NCBI GenBank assembly: GCA_011526585.1
Contig: WYBB01000157.1
Location: 1 to 35,790 of the forward strand
DNA length: 35,790 nt
Direction of reading: 5' to 3'
Origin: Deltaproteobacteria bacterium
Lineage (GTDB): Bacteria > Myxococcota_A > UBA9042 > PHBI01
How positions within the stretch are numbered: position 1 is the stretch's first letter; every line of letters starts with the position of its first letter. A model generated the notes under the pieces. It worked only from the letters and a program-made list of their open reading frames with translations, ran no database searches and was not told where the DNA came from. A program made the position numbers and the translations under genes. This document shows positions 23,829 through 34,176 of this stretch, piece by piece.

Positions 23829-25700
23829 TCACGGCGGCGCCGGCGCGGACTCCGGCACCGCCACCCCATTGACCTCGAGGATGCGCAGCTCCACGCGCCG
23901 GTTCTTGAGCCGCCCGGCCGGCGTGTCGTTCTTCGCGATCGGCCGCGCCTCGCCATAACCCTCGGACGTGAGCCGCCCCTCGGCCACGCCCCGCTCCACG
24001 AGGAAGCGCACCACCGCCGCCGCCCGCCGCCGCGAGAGATCGAGGTTCACCTCGTCGAGTCCCTCGCTGTCGGTGTGCCCCTCGACGCGCACCTTCGTGA
24101 GGTAGGTGTGCTCGTTCAGGAGGCGCGCGATGCGCTCGAGCAGCGGCAACGAGTCGCCCCTGATCCGGTCGGAATCGCGCGGGAAGTCGATGCGCCCGCG
24201 GATCTCGATCGCGTCGGCCGTGACCCTCAGATCCTTGTCGGTCGTGTCGGGGCAGCCGTCGTCGTCCTCGAAGCCGTTCTTCACCTCGGGGCGATCAGGG
24301 CACTTGTCGGCGCCGTCCGCCACGCCGTCGCCGTCATTGTCCGGGTCGGGGCAGCCGTCTTCATCCTGGAAGCCGTCCTTGTCCTCGGCCGCGTCCGGGC
24401 AACGGTCGTCGACGTCGGCGATCCCGTCGCGGTCATTGTCCGGGTCGGGGCAACCGTCGTCGTCCTCGAAGCCGTCCTTGTCCTCGGGCTCATTCGGGCA
24501 GCGGTCCCCCTCGAGCACCCCGTCCCCGTCGGCGTCGAGGTCCGGGCAGCCGTCCTCGTCGGCGTCGCCGTCCTTGTCCTCGGCCGCGTCGGGGCAGGCG
24601 TCCCGGGCGTCGGGAATCCCATCGCCGTCGTTGTCGCGGTCGGGGCAGCCGTCGTCGTCTTCGAAGCCGTCGAGGTCCTCGGCCTCGTCGGGGCATTGGT
24701 CGCCCTCGATGAGCCCGTCGCCGTCATCGTCCGTCGGCGGTCCGCTCGGGCTCGTCCAGCCGATCCCGAGCCACGCCCGCACGTCGGGCGAGCCGACCGC
24801 GTGCACGAGCGACGCGCCGCCGCCGCCGCTCAGCACCAGCTCGCCGAGCCGGAGCTCGAGTCCGAGCTGCGCCTCGACGCTCACGTTCGGCGCGTCATCC
24901 AGCGCCGCCTCGGGATCCTCGGGCGAGATCCCTTCGGCGGTCTGCACCGTGCCCGCGATCGCGAACAGCACGTCCAGCCTCTCTCGCAGCGCCGGCATTC
25001 GCGCGCCGACCCCCCAGCGCACCATGTCATCGCTGACATAGGTCGCCGCGCGCCGCTCGTCGCGAAGCTCGTAGCCCACCTCGGCCGCCACGCGCCAGCC
25101 CTCGCTCGCCCAGTCCACGCCGGCGAACGGCCTGACGCGCACGGCCCCGTCCCCCGCCAGCTCCTGATCGTCGCCGACCGGCACCGCCACCACCGCGCCG
25201 AGCCAGACCCCGATCCCCTCGTCGCCGCCGAGCAGCGTGAAGGTCGGCACGAGCCTCAAGTCCCCGAGCGCCACCCCCGAGACCGTCTCGCCCGCCCGGT
25301 CGATCGCGCCGAGATCCTCGCCCGACTGCGCCAGCACCAGCGGCAGCGCCACCCCGAGCGAGAACTGATCGATGAAGCCGATCGCCGCCAGCAGCTCCGC
25401 GGTCACCCGCTCGTCGACCAGGCGCGCCAGCACCTCGCCGCGATCGTCCGCGGCGACGAGCGTCATCGGATCGTCCTCGTAGTGCGCCATGAGCCCGACC
25501 GACAGCTCCCACGGCCCGAGCCCGTCGCTCGTGCCGATCCCGAGGAGCGCCCGACCGAGCCCCGGCCGCGGCTCGAAGAGCTCGAGCGCGAACCCCTCCG
25601 CAGCCCGCGCCGGCCCACCCGCCACGAGCGCCCCCAGCGCGCCCGCCATGAGCGCCCCCAGCGCGCCCGCCAACCCGAGCCGTCCGATCGCCTTGTCCAT
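23829..25700 (-). CDS. OmpA-family protein with thrombospondin type-3 repeats
   Basis: 623 residues. Signal peptide ending near PARA-AE; the ATG at 25700 has GGAGGGGGG upstream. Residues about 35-315 form an outer-membrane beta-barrel-like region. About 320-490 is a calcium-binding TSP3 array (DxDxDGDGIxDxxDxCPDxxEDxDGFEDxDGCPD). About 500-610 is an OmpA-like peptidoglycan-binding domain (IDFPRDSDRIRG, VEGHTDSEG, LDLSRRRAAAVVRFLVERGV, NRRVELRI). The protein would tie the outer membrane to the cell wall through a rigid Ca-loaded stalk. It is first of the run OmpA - lipoprotein - lipoprotein - DCC-LMF. Confidence 0.92.
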   Translation of the reverse strand: MDKAIGRLGLAGALGALMAGALGALVAGGPARAAEGFALELFEPRPGLGRALLGIGTSDGLGPWELSVGLMAHYEDDPMTLVAADDRGEVLARLVDERVTAELLAAIGFIDQFSLGVALPLVLAQSGEDLGAIDRAGETVSGVALGDLRLVPTFTLLGGDEGIGVWLGAVVAVPVGDDQELAGDGAVRVRPFAGVDWASEGWRVAAEVGYELRDERRAATYVSDDMVRWGVGARMPALRERLDVLFAIAGTVQTAEGISPEDPEAALDDAPNVSVEAQLGLELRLGELVLSGGGGASLVHAVGSPDVRAWLGIGWTSPSGPPTDDDGDGLIEGDQCPDEAEDLDGFEDDDGCPDRDNDGDGIPDARDACPDAAEDKDGDADEDGCPDLDADGDGVLEGDRCPNEPEDKDGFEDDDGCPDPDNDRDGIADVDDRCPDAAEDKDGFQDEDGCPDPDNDGDGVADGADKCPDRPEVKNGFEDDDGCPDTTDKDLRVTADAIEIRGRIDFPRDSDRIRGDSLPLLERIARLLNEHTYLTKVRVEGHTDSEGLDEVNLDLSRRRAAAVVRFLVERGVAEGRLTSEGYGEARPIAKNDTPAGRLKNRRVELRILEVNGVAVPESAPAPP

Positions 25701-25784
25701 GCTCCCCCCTCCGCGCACCTGCCACCGTTCGGCACGTGCGCGCGCCCGAGTCTTGGCCAAGTCGTCGCCGATGACAACGCGTCC

Positions 25785-25814
25785 TTGAAGTCGCGACGAC
25801 GCATCCGTTATAGG
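25785..25814 (+). promoter_or_regulatory. Predicted promoter of the MYXO-CTERM protein operon
   Basis: TTGAAG (25785-25790), an 18-base spacer and TATAGG (25809-25814) form a sigma-70-like promoter in the 148-base divergent region. It lies 34 bases before the ATG at 25849, which has AAGG upstream. Confidence 0.45.
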
Positions 25815-25848
25815 GGCGCGCTCTCGTATCCACGGCCAAGGTTCGACC

Positions 25849-28800
25849 ATGCTCGCGAAGCCCCTCGCCTTCCTCGCCCCCTTCGCCTTCGTCGCCCTCG
25901 TCGCGGCCCACGCCCATCCCGCCCGCGCCCAGGACGCCTGTCCGAGCCAGGCGGTCAGCGACCGCTTCGTCTGCTTCGACACGGGCGACATCGCCGAGCC
26001 CGCCAACCGCACCACGCTCGTCTACACCCCGAGCCGCGCCTTCGTCGCCGGCTCCGAGATCTGCGCCTTCGTCGACGTCTCGGCCGAGCTCGAGGAGGGC
26101 GGCTGGGACCAGGTCTTCCTGCGCTTCTCCGCCGGCACCGATCCCGCCGGCACCACCAGCTTCGTCGACCACTGCCTCGCCGGCGACGCCCCGCTCTCGT
26201 GCGAGTCCAACCTCTCGCCGGGCTGCGAGAGCCTGCCGACCGTCACCCACGACGTCGCCGGCACCTTCTGCTGGCAGCCCCCCGCCGGCACCACCACCGT
26301 CGCGATCAGCGTCTACGTCAAGACCCTCGACGGCCAGTTCCAGTGTGGCGACTGCCTCTCCGGCGGCTCGCCCGGCGTGACCGTCTCGCGCCTCGAGGTC
26401 ACCGGCTGCAACGGCTTCCCGCCGGTCTCGACCTGCGGCGACGGCACGGTCGACCCCGCCGAGACCTGCGACGACGGCAACACCGTCGGCCGTGACGGCT
26501 GCTCCGCCGCCTGCCTCATCGAGCCCGGCGCCATCTGCAACGACCAGCGCACGCGCTGCTCCGCCGCCGGCGCCTGCGGCGCCATCACTCCCGGCGCGCT
26601 CGCCATCGACTATTGCTACGAGAACGGCGACGCCCTCGGCGACAGCCCGCTCGAGTTCACCTGGCGCATCGCCTCGCAGGGTGACCCGCTCGACCTCGCC
26701 TACGACATCGCCGGCGGCCTCGAGATCTTCTCCCCCGACTTCGAGCCCTTCGCCTACGACCAGCTATGGCTCTCCTGGGAGGACGACGCCGGCGGCTTCG
26801 ATCTCGTGCCGCTCAACGTCGGCCAGGGCATGACCGAGGAGGTCGCCTACGAGGTCTACAGCCGCGGCGTCTTCCGCATCACCCCGGCCCCCGGCGCCAC
26901 GCGCGTCACCGCGAGCTTCTTCGTCGAGGCCGACGGCTCCTTCTCCTGCGCCCAGGACCCCGAGCTCCTCCAGCCGCTCTCGCTCGCCTCGCTCACCCTC
27001 GCCTCCACCTGCGCCGAGGTCGTCACCAGCTACGACAGCTTCAACGCCTTCACCAGCGCCCTGCCCCGCCGCGGCTGCTACTCGGTCATCGACTTCAACG
27101 CGCGCCCCGACGGCGAGCTCGGCCCCTTCTTCGGCGACGGCTTCATCGCCGACACCGACTCGCCCGAGGGCATCGCGCTCTCGGTCGAGGCGGCGCCCTA
27201 CCCCTCGACCTTCGCCAGCGGCGACGGCACGCCCGCGCTCGATCCCCAGATCCCCGAGTGGTACGCCTCCAACAGCCGCCTGCGCGTCGACTTCGCCCCG
27301 CGCCCCGCGCGCGCCATCGGCATGACCTTCATCGACGTCGGCGACATCGACGGCGTGATGGGTCTCGAGGCCTACCGCAACGGCCGCCTCGTGCACTTCG
27401 ATCCCGACATCCAGGTCGGCAGCCCCGACAACAACCACATCGCCTGGCGCGGCTTCATCTTCGATCAGCCGGTCGACGCCGTCGTCTTCTCGATGCTGCA
27501 GCCGGCCGACCACTTCAACCTCGACAACCTCGTCATCGTGCCCCAGGCCGACGCCGACGACGACGGCATCCCCGATCTCTGCGACTGCGCGCCCACCGAC
27601 CCCGACGTCGCCGGCGACTTCCGCGAGCTCTGCGATGACCTCGTCGACAACGACTGCGACGGCCACACCGACGCCGAGGACGGCGACTGCGGCGGCGCCG
27701 GCACCGCGACCTGCTCGACCTACGCCGAGGTCCTGCTCGACGCCGACAACGGCGGCTGGCTCGTCTCGGGCGACACCGCCTGGGGCTGGGCGAGCGCCGC
27801 CGGTGACGGCCGCTGGTCCGCGACCAGCGCCAACAACCTCGCCGCCGTGCTCGAGACCGCGCCGCTCAGGATCCCCGCGGGCGCCTGCCCCGGCGACTTC
27901 AAGATCGACCTCGCGCTGGGCGGCGTCGTCTCCGCCGACGGCGACGCGCTCGTCATCGCCTGGGCGAAGAACGGCGGCGCCTTCACCACCTGGAAGAGCC
28001 TGACCGGCACCCTCTCGCCCGACACCCTCGATCTCACCGGCGCGGTCGTGCCCGGCGACCTCGTCTCGTTGCGCCTCACCTACCAGACCAACGCCAGCGG
28101 CACCGCCAGCGGCCCGACCATCACCTCGCTGCGCCTCTACTCCGACGAGGACGGCGATCTCGACGGCGTCTGTGACGGCTGCGACTGCGCCCCCGCCAAC
28201 GCCGACTACGGCAGCGAGTGCGATCAGGACGGCGACGGCTGGTGCGCCGAGGACACCGGCCCGCTCAACGCGAACCCGCTCTACGCGGGCTGCGACAACG
28301 AGCTCGCCGGCGGCAACCCGCAGATCTCCGGCAGCGACTGCGACGACGAGGCCGCCACCGCGAGCCCATCCAACGCGACCGAAGACCCCTTCTGCGGCGA
28401 CCAGCTCGACAACGACTGCGACGGCCTCACCGACCAGGACGACCCCGACTGCGCCGCGCCGACCTGCACCGACCCCGACGGCGACGGCTACGGCACGGGC
28501 GACGGCTGCCTCGGCCCCGACTGCCTCGAGGGCCTCGCGAGCTGCAACACCGACTGCACCGATCGCGACGACGACGGCGTGCCCGAGTGCAACCCCGCCG
28601 ACACCTGCGTCGATCTCGACGGCGACGGCTACGGTCAGGGCGCCGGCTGCCGCGGCCCCGACTGCAACGAGTCCGAGCCGCGCTGCGCCGTCGACTGCGA
28701 CACCGACCTCGACTCCGATCGGATCCCCGACTGCGCCGAGACCTGCGTCGACGCCGACGGCGACGGCTACGGCAGCGGGCCCGGCTGTGTCGGCCTCGAC

Positions 28801-30546
28801 TGCGACGACACCTCCGCCCAGTGCACCGTCAACTGCGCCGACAGCGACTCGGACCAGGTGCCCGACTGCCGCGACGGCTGCCTCGACGCCGACCGCGACG
28901 GCCACGGCCAGGGCCCCGCCTGCGCCGGCCCCGACTGCGACGAGTCCCGCGCGACCTGCACCACCAACTGCGCCGACAACAACGCCAACGGCACGCCCGA
29001 CTGCGGTGAGACCTGCCAGGACGCCGACGGCGACGGCTACGGGATCGGCAGCGGCTGCCTCGGCCCCGACTGCGCCGAGGGAGTCGCCGCGTGCAACGTG
29101 CTGTGCCGCGACGTCGACGGCGATCAGCTCTTCGACTGCGATCCGCGCGACGACTGCATCGACAAGGACGACGACGGCCACGGCCAGGGCCCGGGCTGCC
29201 TCGCCGCCGACTGCGACGACAACGTCGCCTCCTGCACGACGAGCTGCGTCGACAGCGACCGCGACCAGCGCCTCGACTGCGACCCGGCCGACACCTGCAT
29301 CGACGCCGACCGCGACGGCTTCGGCGTCGGCCCGGGCTGCAACGGCCCCGACTGCGACGACACCGTCGTCACCTGCGCCAGCGACTGCGTGACCGACGTC
29401 GACGGCGACCAGGTTCCCGACTGCGCCCAGAGCTGCATCGACGCCGACGGCGACGACTACGGCGTCGGGCCCGGCTGTCGCGGCGCCGACTGCGACGACA
29501 CCCAGGCCACCTGCAACACCAGCTGCGTCGACACCGACATGGACCGCGTCTGGGATTGCGCCGACCCGTGCCTCGACAGCGACGGCGACGGCTACGGCCT
29601 CGGCCAGGGCTGCACCGCGCCCGACTGCGACGACGATCGCGCCGCCTGCAACACGAGCTGCGCCGACGCCAACGCCAACGGCACCCCCGACTGCGCCGAG
29701 GACTGCGTCGACCAGGACCGCGACGGCTACGGCCTCGGCTCGACCTGCATCGGCGCCGACTGCGACGACGCGCGCGCGAGCTGCACGACCGAGTGCGTCG
29801 ACCGCGACACCGACGGCGTCTTCGACTGCGCCGACGGCTGCCTCGACGTCGATCGCGACGGCTTCGGCGTCGGCCCCGACTGCGCCGGCGCCGACTGCGA
29901 CGACGCGCTGCGCACCTGTACGATCGATTGCAGCGATCGCAACGGCAACGACCTGCCCGACTGCAACGAGGGCTGCCGCGATCAGGACGGCGACGGCTTC
30001 GGCGTCGGCGCCGACTGCACCGAGGTCGACTGCGACGATCGCTACCCCGTCTGCACGACCCAGTGCACCCACTCGGACCAGGACGGGATCCCCGACTGCG
30101 CCGACGAGGACGACGATCAGGACGGCCTCCTCGACATCGACGAGGGCAACCGCGGCACCAACCCGCTCGACCCCGACAGCGACGACGACGGCCTGCTCGA
30201 CGGCGCCGAGGTGAACCAGTACGGCACCGACCCGACCAACGCCGACACCGACGGCGACGGGCTCAAGGACGGCGAGGAGGTCACCTTCCACGCCACCAGC
30301 CCGACCAACCCCGACACCGACGGCGGCGGCGTCAGCGACGGCGTCGAGGTCCAGCGCGGCACGAGCCCGCTCGACCCGGCCGACGACGACCTCGCCCCCG
30401 GCGACGGGCGCTACGAGGGGGGCGGCGGCTGCACCGGCGGCTCCGGGCACGGCGCCACCTGGCTCGCGCTCCTCGCGCTCGCGTTCTTGACGTCGTGGCG
30501 CGTGCGCGGCCGACGCACATTCATTCACACACGCCCTCCGCGATGA
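25849..30546 (+). CDS. Secreted Cys- and Asp-rich repeat protein with MYXO-CTERM-like tail
   Basis: 1565 residues. Signal peptide with cleavage near ARAQ. Residue about 196 begins a DUF4215/Myxococcus Cys-rich repeat (CGDGTVDPAETCDDGN). MopE-like metal-binding motifs lie near 594 (CDDLVDNDCDGHTDAEDGDC) and 860 (LDNDCDGLTDQDDPDC). About 872-1417 is a striking block of twelve units of about 45 residues, 'CxDxDGDGYGxGxGCxGxDCDD...C...CxDxDxDxxPDC', combining Ca-binding loops with six or so Cys per unit. Four EF-like/TSP3 loops follow. The end, GGGCTGGSG, hydrophobic WLALLALAF, then RVRGRR, matches a MYXO-CTERM sorting signal, so surface anchoring is likely. Nine residues after the basic cluster are an extension into the next gene (ATGA overlap). 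Confidence 0.88.
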   Translation: MLAKPLAFLAPFAFVALVAAHAHPARAQDACPSQAVSDRFVCFDTGDIAEPANRTTLVYTPSRAFVAGSEICAFVDVSAELEEGGWDQVFLRFSAGTDPAGTTSFVDHCLAGDAPLSCESNLSPGCESLPTVTHDVAGTFCWQPPAGTTTVAISVYVKTLDGQFQCGDCLSGGSPGVTVSRLEVTGCNGFPPVSTCGDGTVDPAETCDDGNTVGRDGCSAACLIEPGAICNDQRTRCSAAGACGAITPGALAIDYCYENGDALGDSPLEFTWRIASQGDPLDLAYDIAGGLEIFSPDFEPFAYDQLWLSWEDDAGGFDLVPLNVGQGMTEEVAYEVYSRGVFRITPAPGATRVTASFFVEADGSFSCAQDPELLQPLSLASLTLASTCAEVVTSYDSFNAFTSALPRRGCYSVIDFNARPDGELGPFFGDGFIADTDSPEGIALSVEAAPYPSTFASGDGTPALDPQIPEWYASNSRLRVDFAPRPARAIGMTFIDVGDIDGVMGLEAYRNGRLVHFDPDIQVGSPDNNHIAWRGFIFDQPVDAVVFSMLQPADHFNLDNLVIVPQADADDDGIPDLCDCAPTDPDVAGDFRELCDDLVDNDCDGHTDAEDGDCGGAGTATCSTYAEVLLDADNGGWLVSGDTAWGWASAAGDGRWSATSANNLAAVLETAPLRIPAGACPGDFKIDLALGGVVSADGDALVIAWAKNGGAFTTWKSLTGTLSPDTLDLTGAVVPGDLVSLRLTYQTNASGTASGPTITSLRLYSDEDGDLDGVCDGCDCAPANADYGSECDQDGDGWCAEDTGPLNANPLYAGCDNELAGGNPQISGSDCDDEAATASPSNATEDPFCGDQLDNDCDGLTDQDDPDCAAPTCTDPDGDGYGTGDGCLGPDCLEGLASCNTDCTDRDDDGVPECNPADTCVDLDGDGYGQGAGCRGPDCNESEPRCAVDCDTDLDSDRIPDCAETCVDADGDGYGSGPGCVGLDCDDTSAQCTVNCADSDSDQVPDCRDGCLDADRDGHGQGPACAGPDCDESRATCTTNCADNNANGTPDCGETCQDADGDGYGIGSGCLGPDCAEGVAACNVLCRDVDGDQLFDCDPRDDCIDKDDDGHGQGPGCLAADCDDNVASCTTSCVDSDRDQRLDCDPADTCIDADRDGFGVGPGCNGPDCDDTVVTCASDCVTDVDGDQVPDCAQSCIDADGDDYGVGPGCRGADCDDTQATCNTSCVDTDMDRVWDCADPCLDSDGDGYGLGQGCTAPDCDDDRAACNTSCADANANGTPDCAEDCVDQDRDGYGLGSTCIGADCDDARASCTTECVDRDTDGVFDCADGCLDVDRDGFGVGPDCAGADCDDALRTCTIDCSDRNGNDLPDCNEGCRDQDGDGFGVGADCTEVDCDDRYPVCTTQCTHSDQDGIPDCADEDDDQDGLLDIDEGNRGTNPLDPDSDDDGLLDGAEVNQYGTDPTNADTDGDGLKDGEEVTFHATSPTNPDTDGGGVSDGVEVQRGTSPLDPADDDLAPGDGRYEGGGGCTGGSGHGATWLALLALAFLTSWRVRGRRTFIHTRPPR

Positions 30547-31535
30547 GCTCGCCCCTGCGCATCCTCATCGCCGGCGGCACCGGCGTCATCGGCCGCGAGC
30601 TCGTGCCCCGCCTGGTCGCCCTCGGCCATGAGGTGCACGGCATCGCGCGCGGCGACGCCTCGTGCCGGTCGCTCGACGCGATGGGCGCGCACGCCCACGC
30701 CGCCGACGTCTTCGATCCGGACGCGCTCGCGCGGGCCTTCGACGCGGCGCGCCCCGAGGTCGTCATGCACCAGCTCACCGCGCTGCCGGCGCGCATCGAT
30801 CCGAACGAGCTCGAGCGCGACATCGGCCCGACCAACCGCCTGCGCACCGAGGGCACGCGGAACCTCATCGCCGCCTGCGCCCGCACGGGCACGCGCCGCT
30901 TCATCACCCAGAGCATCGCGTTCTGGGCCGCCCCGGGCGAGGGGCTCGCCAGCGAAGACGACCCGCTCTACCTCGACGCCCCGGCCGGCGGCTTTCGCGC
31001 GATGATCGACGCGGCCGCCACCATGGAGCGCCTCGTCGCCGCCGGCCCCGCCACCCCACCCGGCGCGCCCGCCCCCGACGATTGGATCGGTACGAGCCTG
31101 CGCTACGGCCAGTTCTACGGCCCCGGCACGATCTTCGACGACGGCGGCAGCTTCATCGCCGGCCTCGCGCGCCGCCGCATCCCCGTCGTCGGCAACGGCG
31201 CCGGCGTCTTCTCGCTGATCCACGTCGCCGACGCCGCGCTCGCCACCATCGCCGCGCTCGACCGCCCCACCCGCGGCGCCTTCCACATCGTCGACGACAC
31301 GCCGGTCGCCGCCGCCGAGCTCATCCCCGAGCTCGCCCGCCTCATCGGCGCCAAGCCGCCGCGCCGCGTGCCGGCCTGGCTCGCCCGCCCACTCGCCGGC
31401 GCCTACGGGATCCACATGATGACGCGCATGCGCGGCGCCTCCAATGCCCGCGCCAAGGCCGCGCTCGGCTGGCGCCCGCTCCTCCCCGACTGGCGGCACG
31501 GCATGCACCGCCATCGCACCTCGTCGCCGGGGTGA
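30543..31535 (+). CDS. Atypical extended SDR (NAD-dependent epimerase-like)
   Basis: 330 residues with a Rossmann start, RILIAGGTGVIGRELVPRLVALGHEV (GGTGVIG dinucleotide motif), and epimerase-like later motifs: SLRYGQFYGPGT and FSLIHVADAALATIAAL. The expected catalytic YxxxK is not visible; its place holds GGFRAMIDAAATME, so the protein may bind NAD(P) without classical epimerase chemistry, as in the atypical SDR group. Substrate unknown. The ATG overlaps the stop of the MYXO-CTERM protein gene (ATGA), which implies translational coupling. The acyltransferase gene follows after 62 bases. Confidence 0.85.
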   Translation: MSSPLRILIAGGTGVIGRELVPRLVALGHEVHGIARGDASCRSLDAMGAHAHAADVFDPDALARAFDAARPEVVMHQLTALPARIDPNELERDIGPTNRLRTEGTRNLIAACARTGTRRFITQSIAFWAAPGEGLASEDDPLYLDAPAGGFRAMIDAAATMERLVAAGPATPPGAPAPDDWIGTSLRYGQFYGPGTIFDDGGSFIAGLARRRIPVVGNGAGVFSLIHVADAALATIAALDRPTRGAFHIVDDTPVAAAELIPELARLIGAKPPRRVPAWLARPLAGAYGIHMMTRMRGASNARAKAALGWRPLLPDWRHGMHRHRTSSPG

Positions 31536-31597
31536 CACCTCCCTCGGCGGTGCACATCCTCTCTCCCGAACGTCCCGGATCACGAGAGGGCACCGCG

Positions 31598-32593
31598 ATG
31601 GACCTGCCCACCTGGCTCTCACAGGCCCCGCGCTGGGTCTCCTGGCGCGATCTCGCGCACGCGCTCTCGCCGCTGGCGCCGCTGTCCACCGTCGTCGACT
31701 TCCTCGCCAGACGCCACCCCGAGCGCCTCGAGGACGCCACCCTGCCCGGCCGCGACCCGGCCTTCATCGCCTGGCTCGCCGAGCTCACGCGCGTGCTCGG
31801 CCGCGTCTTCCGCCTGCGCCTGCACGGCATCGACAACGTGCCCGCGCACGGCCCCGCCCTCCTCGTCGGCAACCACAACGGCGGCCTCCTCGCGCTCGAC
31901 TCGCTCTTCACCCTCGGCGCCATCGCCGACGCCCTCGGCCCCGAGCGCGCCGTCTACCCGCTGGCCCACGACCTCGTGCGCTACGATCCGGTCGCGCACC
32001 GCTTCGCCGAGCGCATGGGGATCTTGCGCGCCGGACACCAGGGCGCCGCCCGCGCGCTCGGCGCCGGTCACCTCGTGCTCGTCTACCCGGGCTCGGACAT
32101 CGACACCTTCCGCCCCTTTCGCGATCGCCACCGGGTCGAGCTCGCCGGGCGCATGGGCTTCTTGCGCCTCGCGCTACGCGAGCGCGTGCCGATCATCCCG
32201 GTGGTGTCCGCCGGTACCCACGAGCAGTGGATCGTGCTGAGCCGCGGCGACCGCCTCGCGCACACCCTCGGCACCGATCGCCTGCTGCGCACCAAGGTCC
32301 TGCCGCTGGCGCTGGCGCTGCCCTTCGGCCTCACCTTCGGCCTCCTGCCCTACCTGCCGCTGCCCGCCCAGACCTCGATCGCCTTCGGCCCCCCGCTCGA
32401 CTTCTCCGAGCTGCCGACCACCGCCGCCGACGACCCGGCCACGCTCGCGCGCTGTTACGACGAGGTGGTCCATGCCATGCAGGCGATCCTCGATGCGCTC
32501 GCCGCCGGCCGCCGTCCCTTCCTCGGGCAGCCCGCCGACCGACGCGCCGCGGTCGACGCCCTGCTCACCGCCGGCACCTCATGGCGTGCGTGA
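31598..32593 (+). CDS. MGAT/DGAT2-like acyltransferase (LPLAT superfamily)
   Basis: 331 residues. The LPLAT core has the acyltransferase His in VGNHNGGLLALDSLF (about residue 92), the variant spacing typical of the MGAT-like subgroup rather than the HX4D of PlsC. A phosphate-binding motif VYPGSDIDTFRPF lies near residue 162, with GRMGFLRLALRERVPIIPVV after it. It probably esterifies a glycerolipid or other alcohol with a fatty acyl group at the inner membrane. GAGAGGG lies 8 bases before the ATG at 31598. It is last of the plus-strand run begun by the MYXO-CTERM protein. Confidence 0.85.
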   Translation: MDLPTWLSQAPRWVSWRDLAHALSPLAPLSTVVDFLARRHPERLEDATLPGRDPAFIAWLAELTRVLGRVFRLRLHGIDNVPAHGPALLVGNHNGGLLALDSLFTLGAIADALGPERAVYPLAHDLVRYDPVAHRFAERMGILRAGHQGAARALGAGHLVLVYPGSDIDTFRPFRDRHRVELAGRMGFLRLALRERVPIIPVVSAGTHEQWIVLSRGDRLAHTLGTDRLLRTKVLPLALALPFGLTFGLLPYLPLPAQTSIAFGPPLDFSELPTTAADDPATLARCYDEVVHAMQAILDALAAGRRPFLGQPADRRAAVDALLTAGTSWRA

Positions 32594-32603
32594 TTGGCAA
32601 CGT

Positions 32604-32720
32604 CTGAGGAACCCAGGAAGTGAGGAGACCAGGAGGGGATCGAACCGTTGCCGGATCAGCGGATCGCCCCCCGAGCGACATGCTCGGCCTCCTGCCTTCC
32701 TCGTTTCCTGATTTCCTGAG
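32604..32720. repeat. 117-bp imperfect inverted repeat with 8-bp phased arms
   Basis: The 370 bases between the acyltransferase and the carboxynorspermidine dehydrogenase hold no gene. Arms 32604-32636 and 32688-32720 (33 bp each, about 24 pairs) form a long inverted repeat. Within the left arm AGGA recurs every 8 bases (32607, 32615, 32623, 32631); within the right arm TCCT recurs every 8 bases (32690, 32698, 32706, 32714). The spacer carries a small CGAGC/GCTCG hairpin. It may be a transcript end or a dispersed palindromic element. Confidence 0.75.
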
Positions 32721-32845
32721 ATCTTGTGCCCTCGCGCGCGAGCTGCTCGAGGTTCTTCCTCGGACGCGCCCGACCAGGGCGGACCGGAGCGGGCATGCAG
32801 TTGGGCACCTGACGTGCCACGAGTCGAGGTGCACCCTCTCTCGTC

Positions 32846-32874
32846 TTGACATCCGCGCCCGCGCACACGAAACC
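32846..32874 (+). promoter_or_regulatory. Predicted promoter of the carboxynorspermidine operon
   Basis: A perfect -35 box TTGACA (32846-32851) with a 17-base spacer and a weak -10 (GAAACC, 32869-32874). The resulting leader would be about 85 bases. A small inverted repeat GGCAC/GTGCC (32804-32808, 32814-32818) lies upstream and might be an operator. Confidence 0.4.
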
Positions 32875-32963
32875 GCGACGTCGGTCCGTGCGCGCCGCGC
32901 CCGGCCGGTCTGCCTCGCGTCTTCGATCCTCCGATCCTTCGACCCGGACCAGGGAGTCGTGCC

Positions 32964-34172
<1,209 letters not shown>

Positions 34173-34176
34173 TCGC

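Noticed and set aside
24240..24735. Repeated DNA block, possible tandem repeat element
   Set aside because: It is the coding sequence of the TSP3 calcium-loop repeats of the OmpA-family gene.
28466..30100. Regular DNA repeats that could suggest a CRISPR array
   Set aside because: The period is about 135 bases with diverged copies and the frame is open throughout; it is a protein repeat.
26764..30528. Long open frame of 1254 residues on the minus strand opposite the MYXO-CTERM protein gene
   Set aside because: It is a Val/Ala/Gly-rich shadow created by the repeated GAC/GGC codons of the true gene; no ribosome site, signal peptide or domain.
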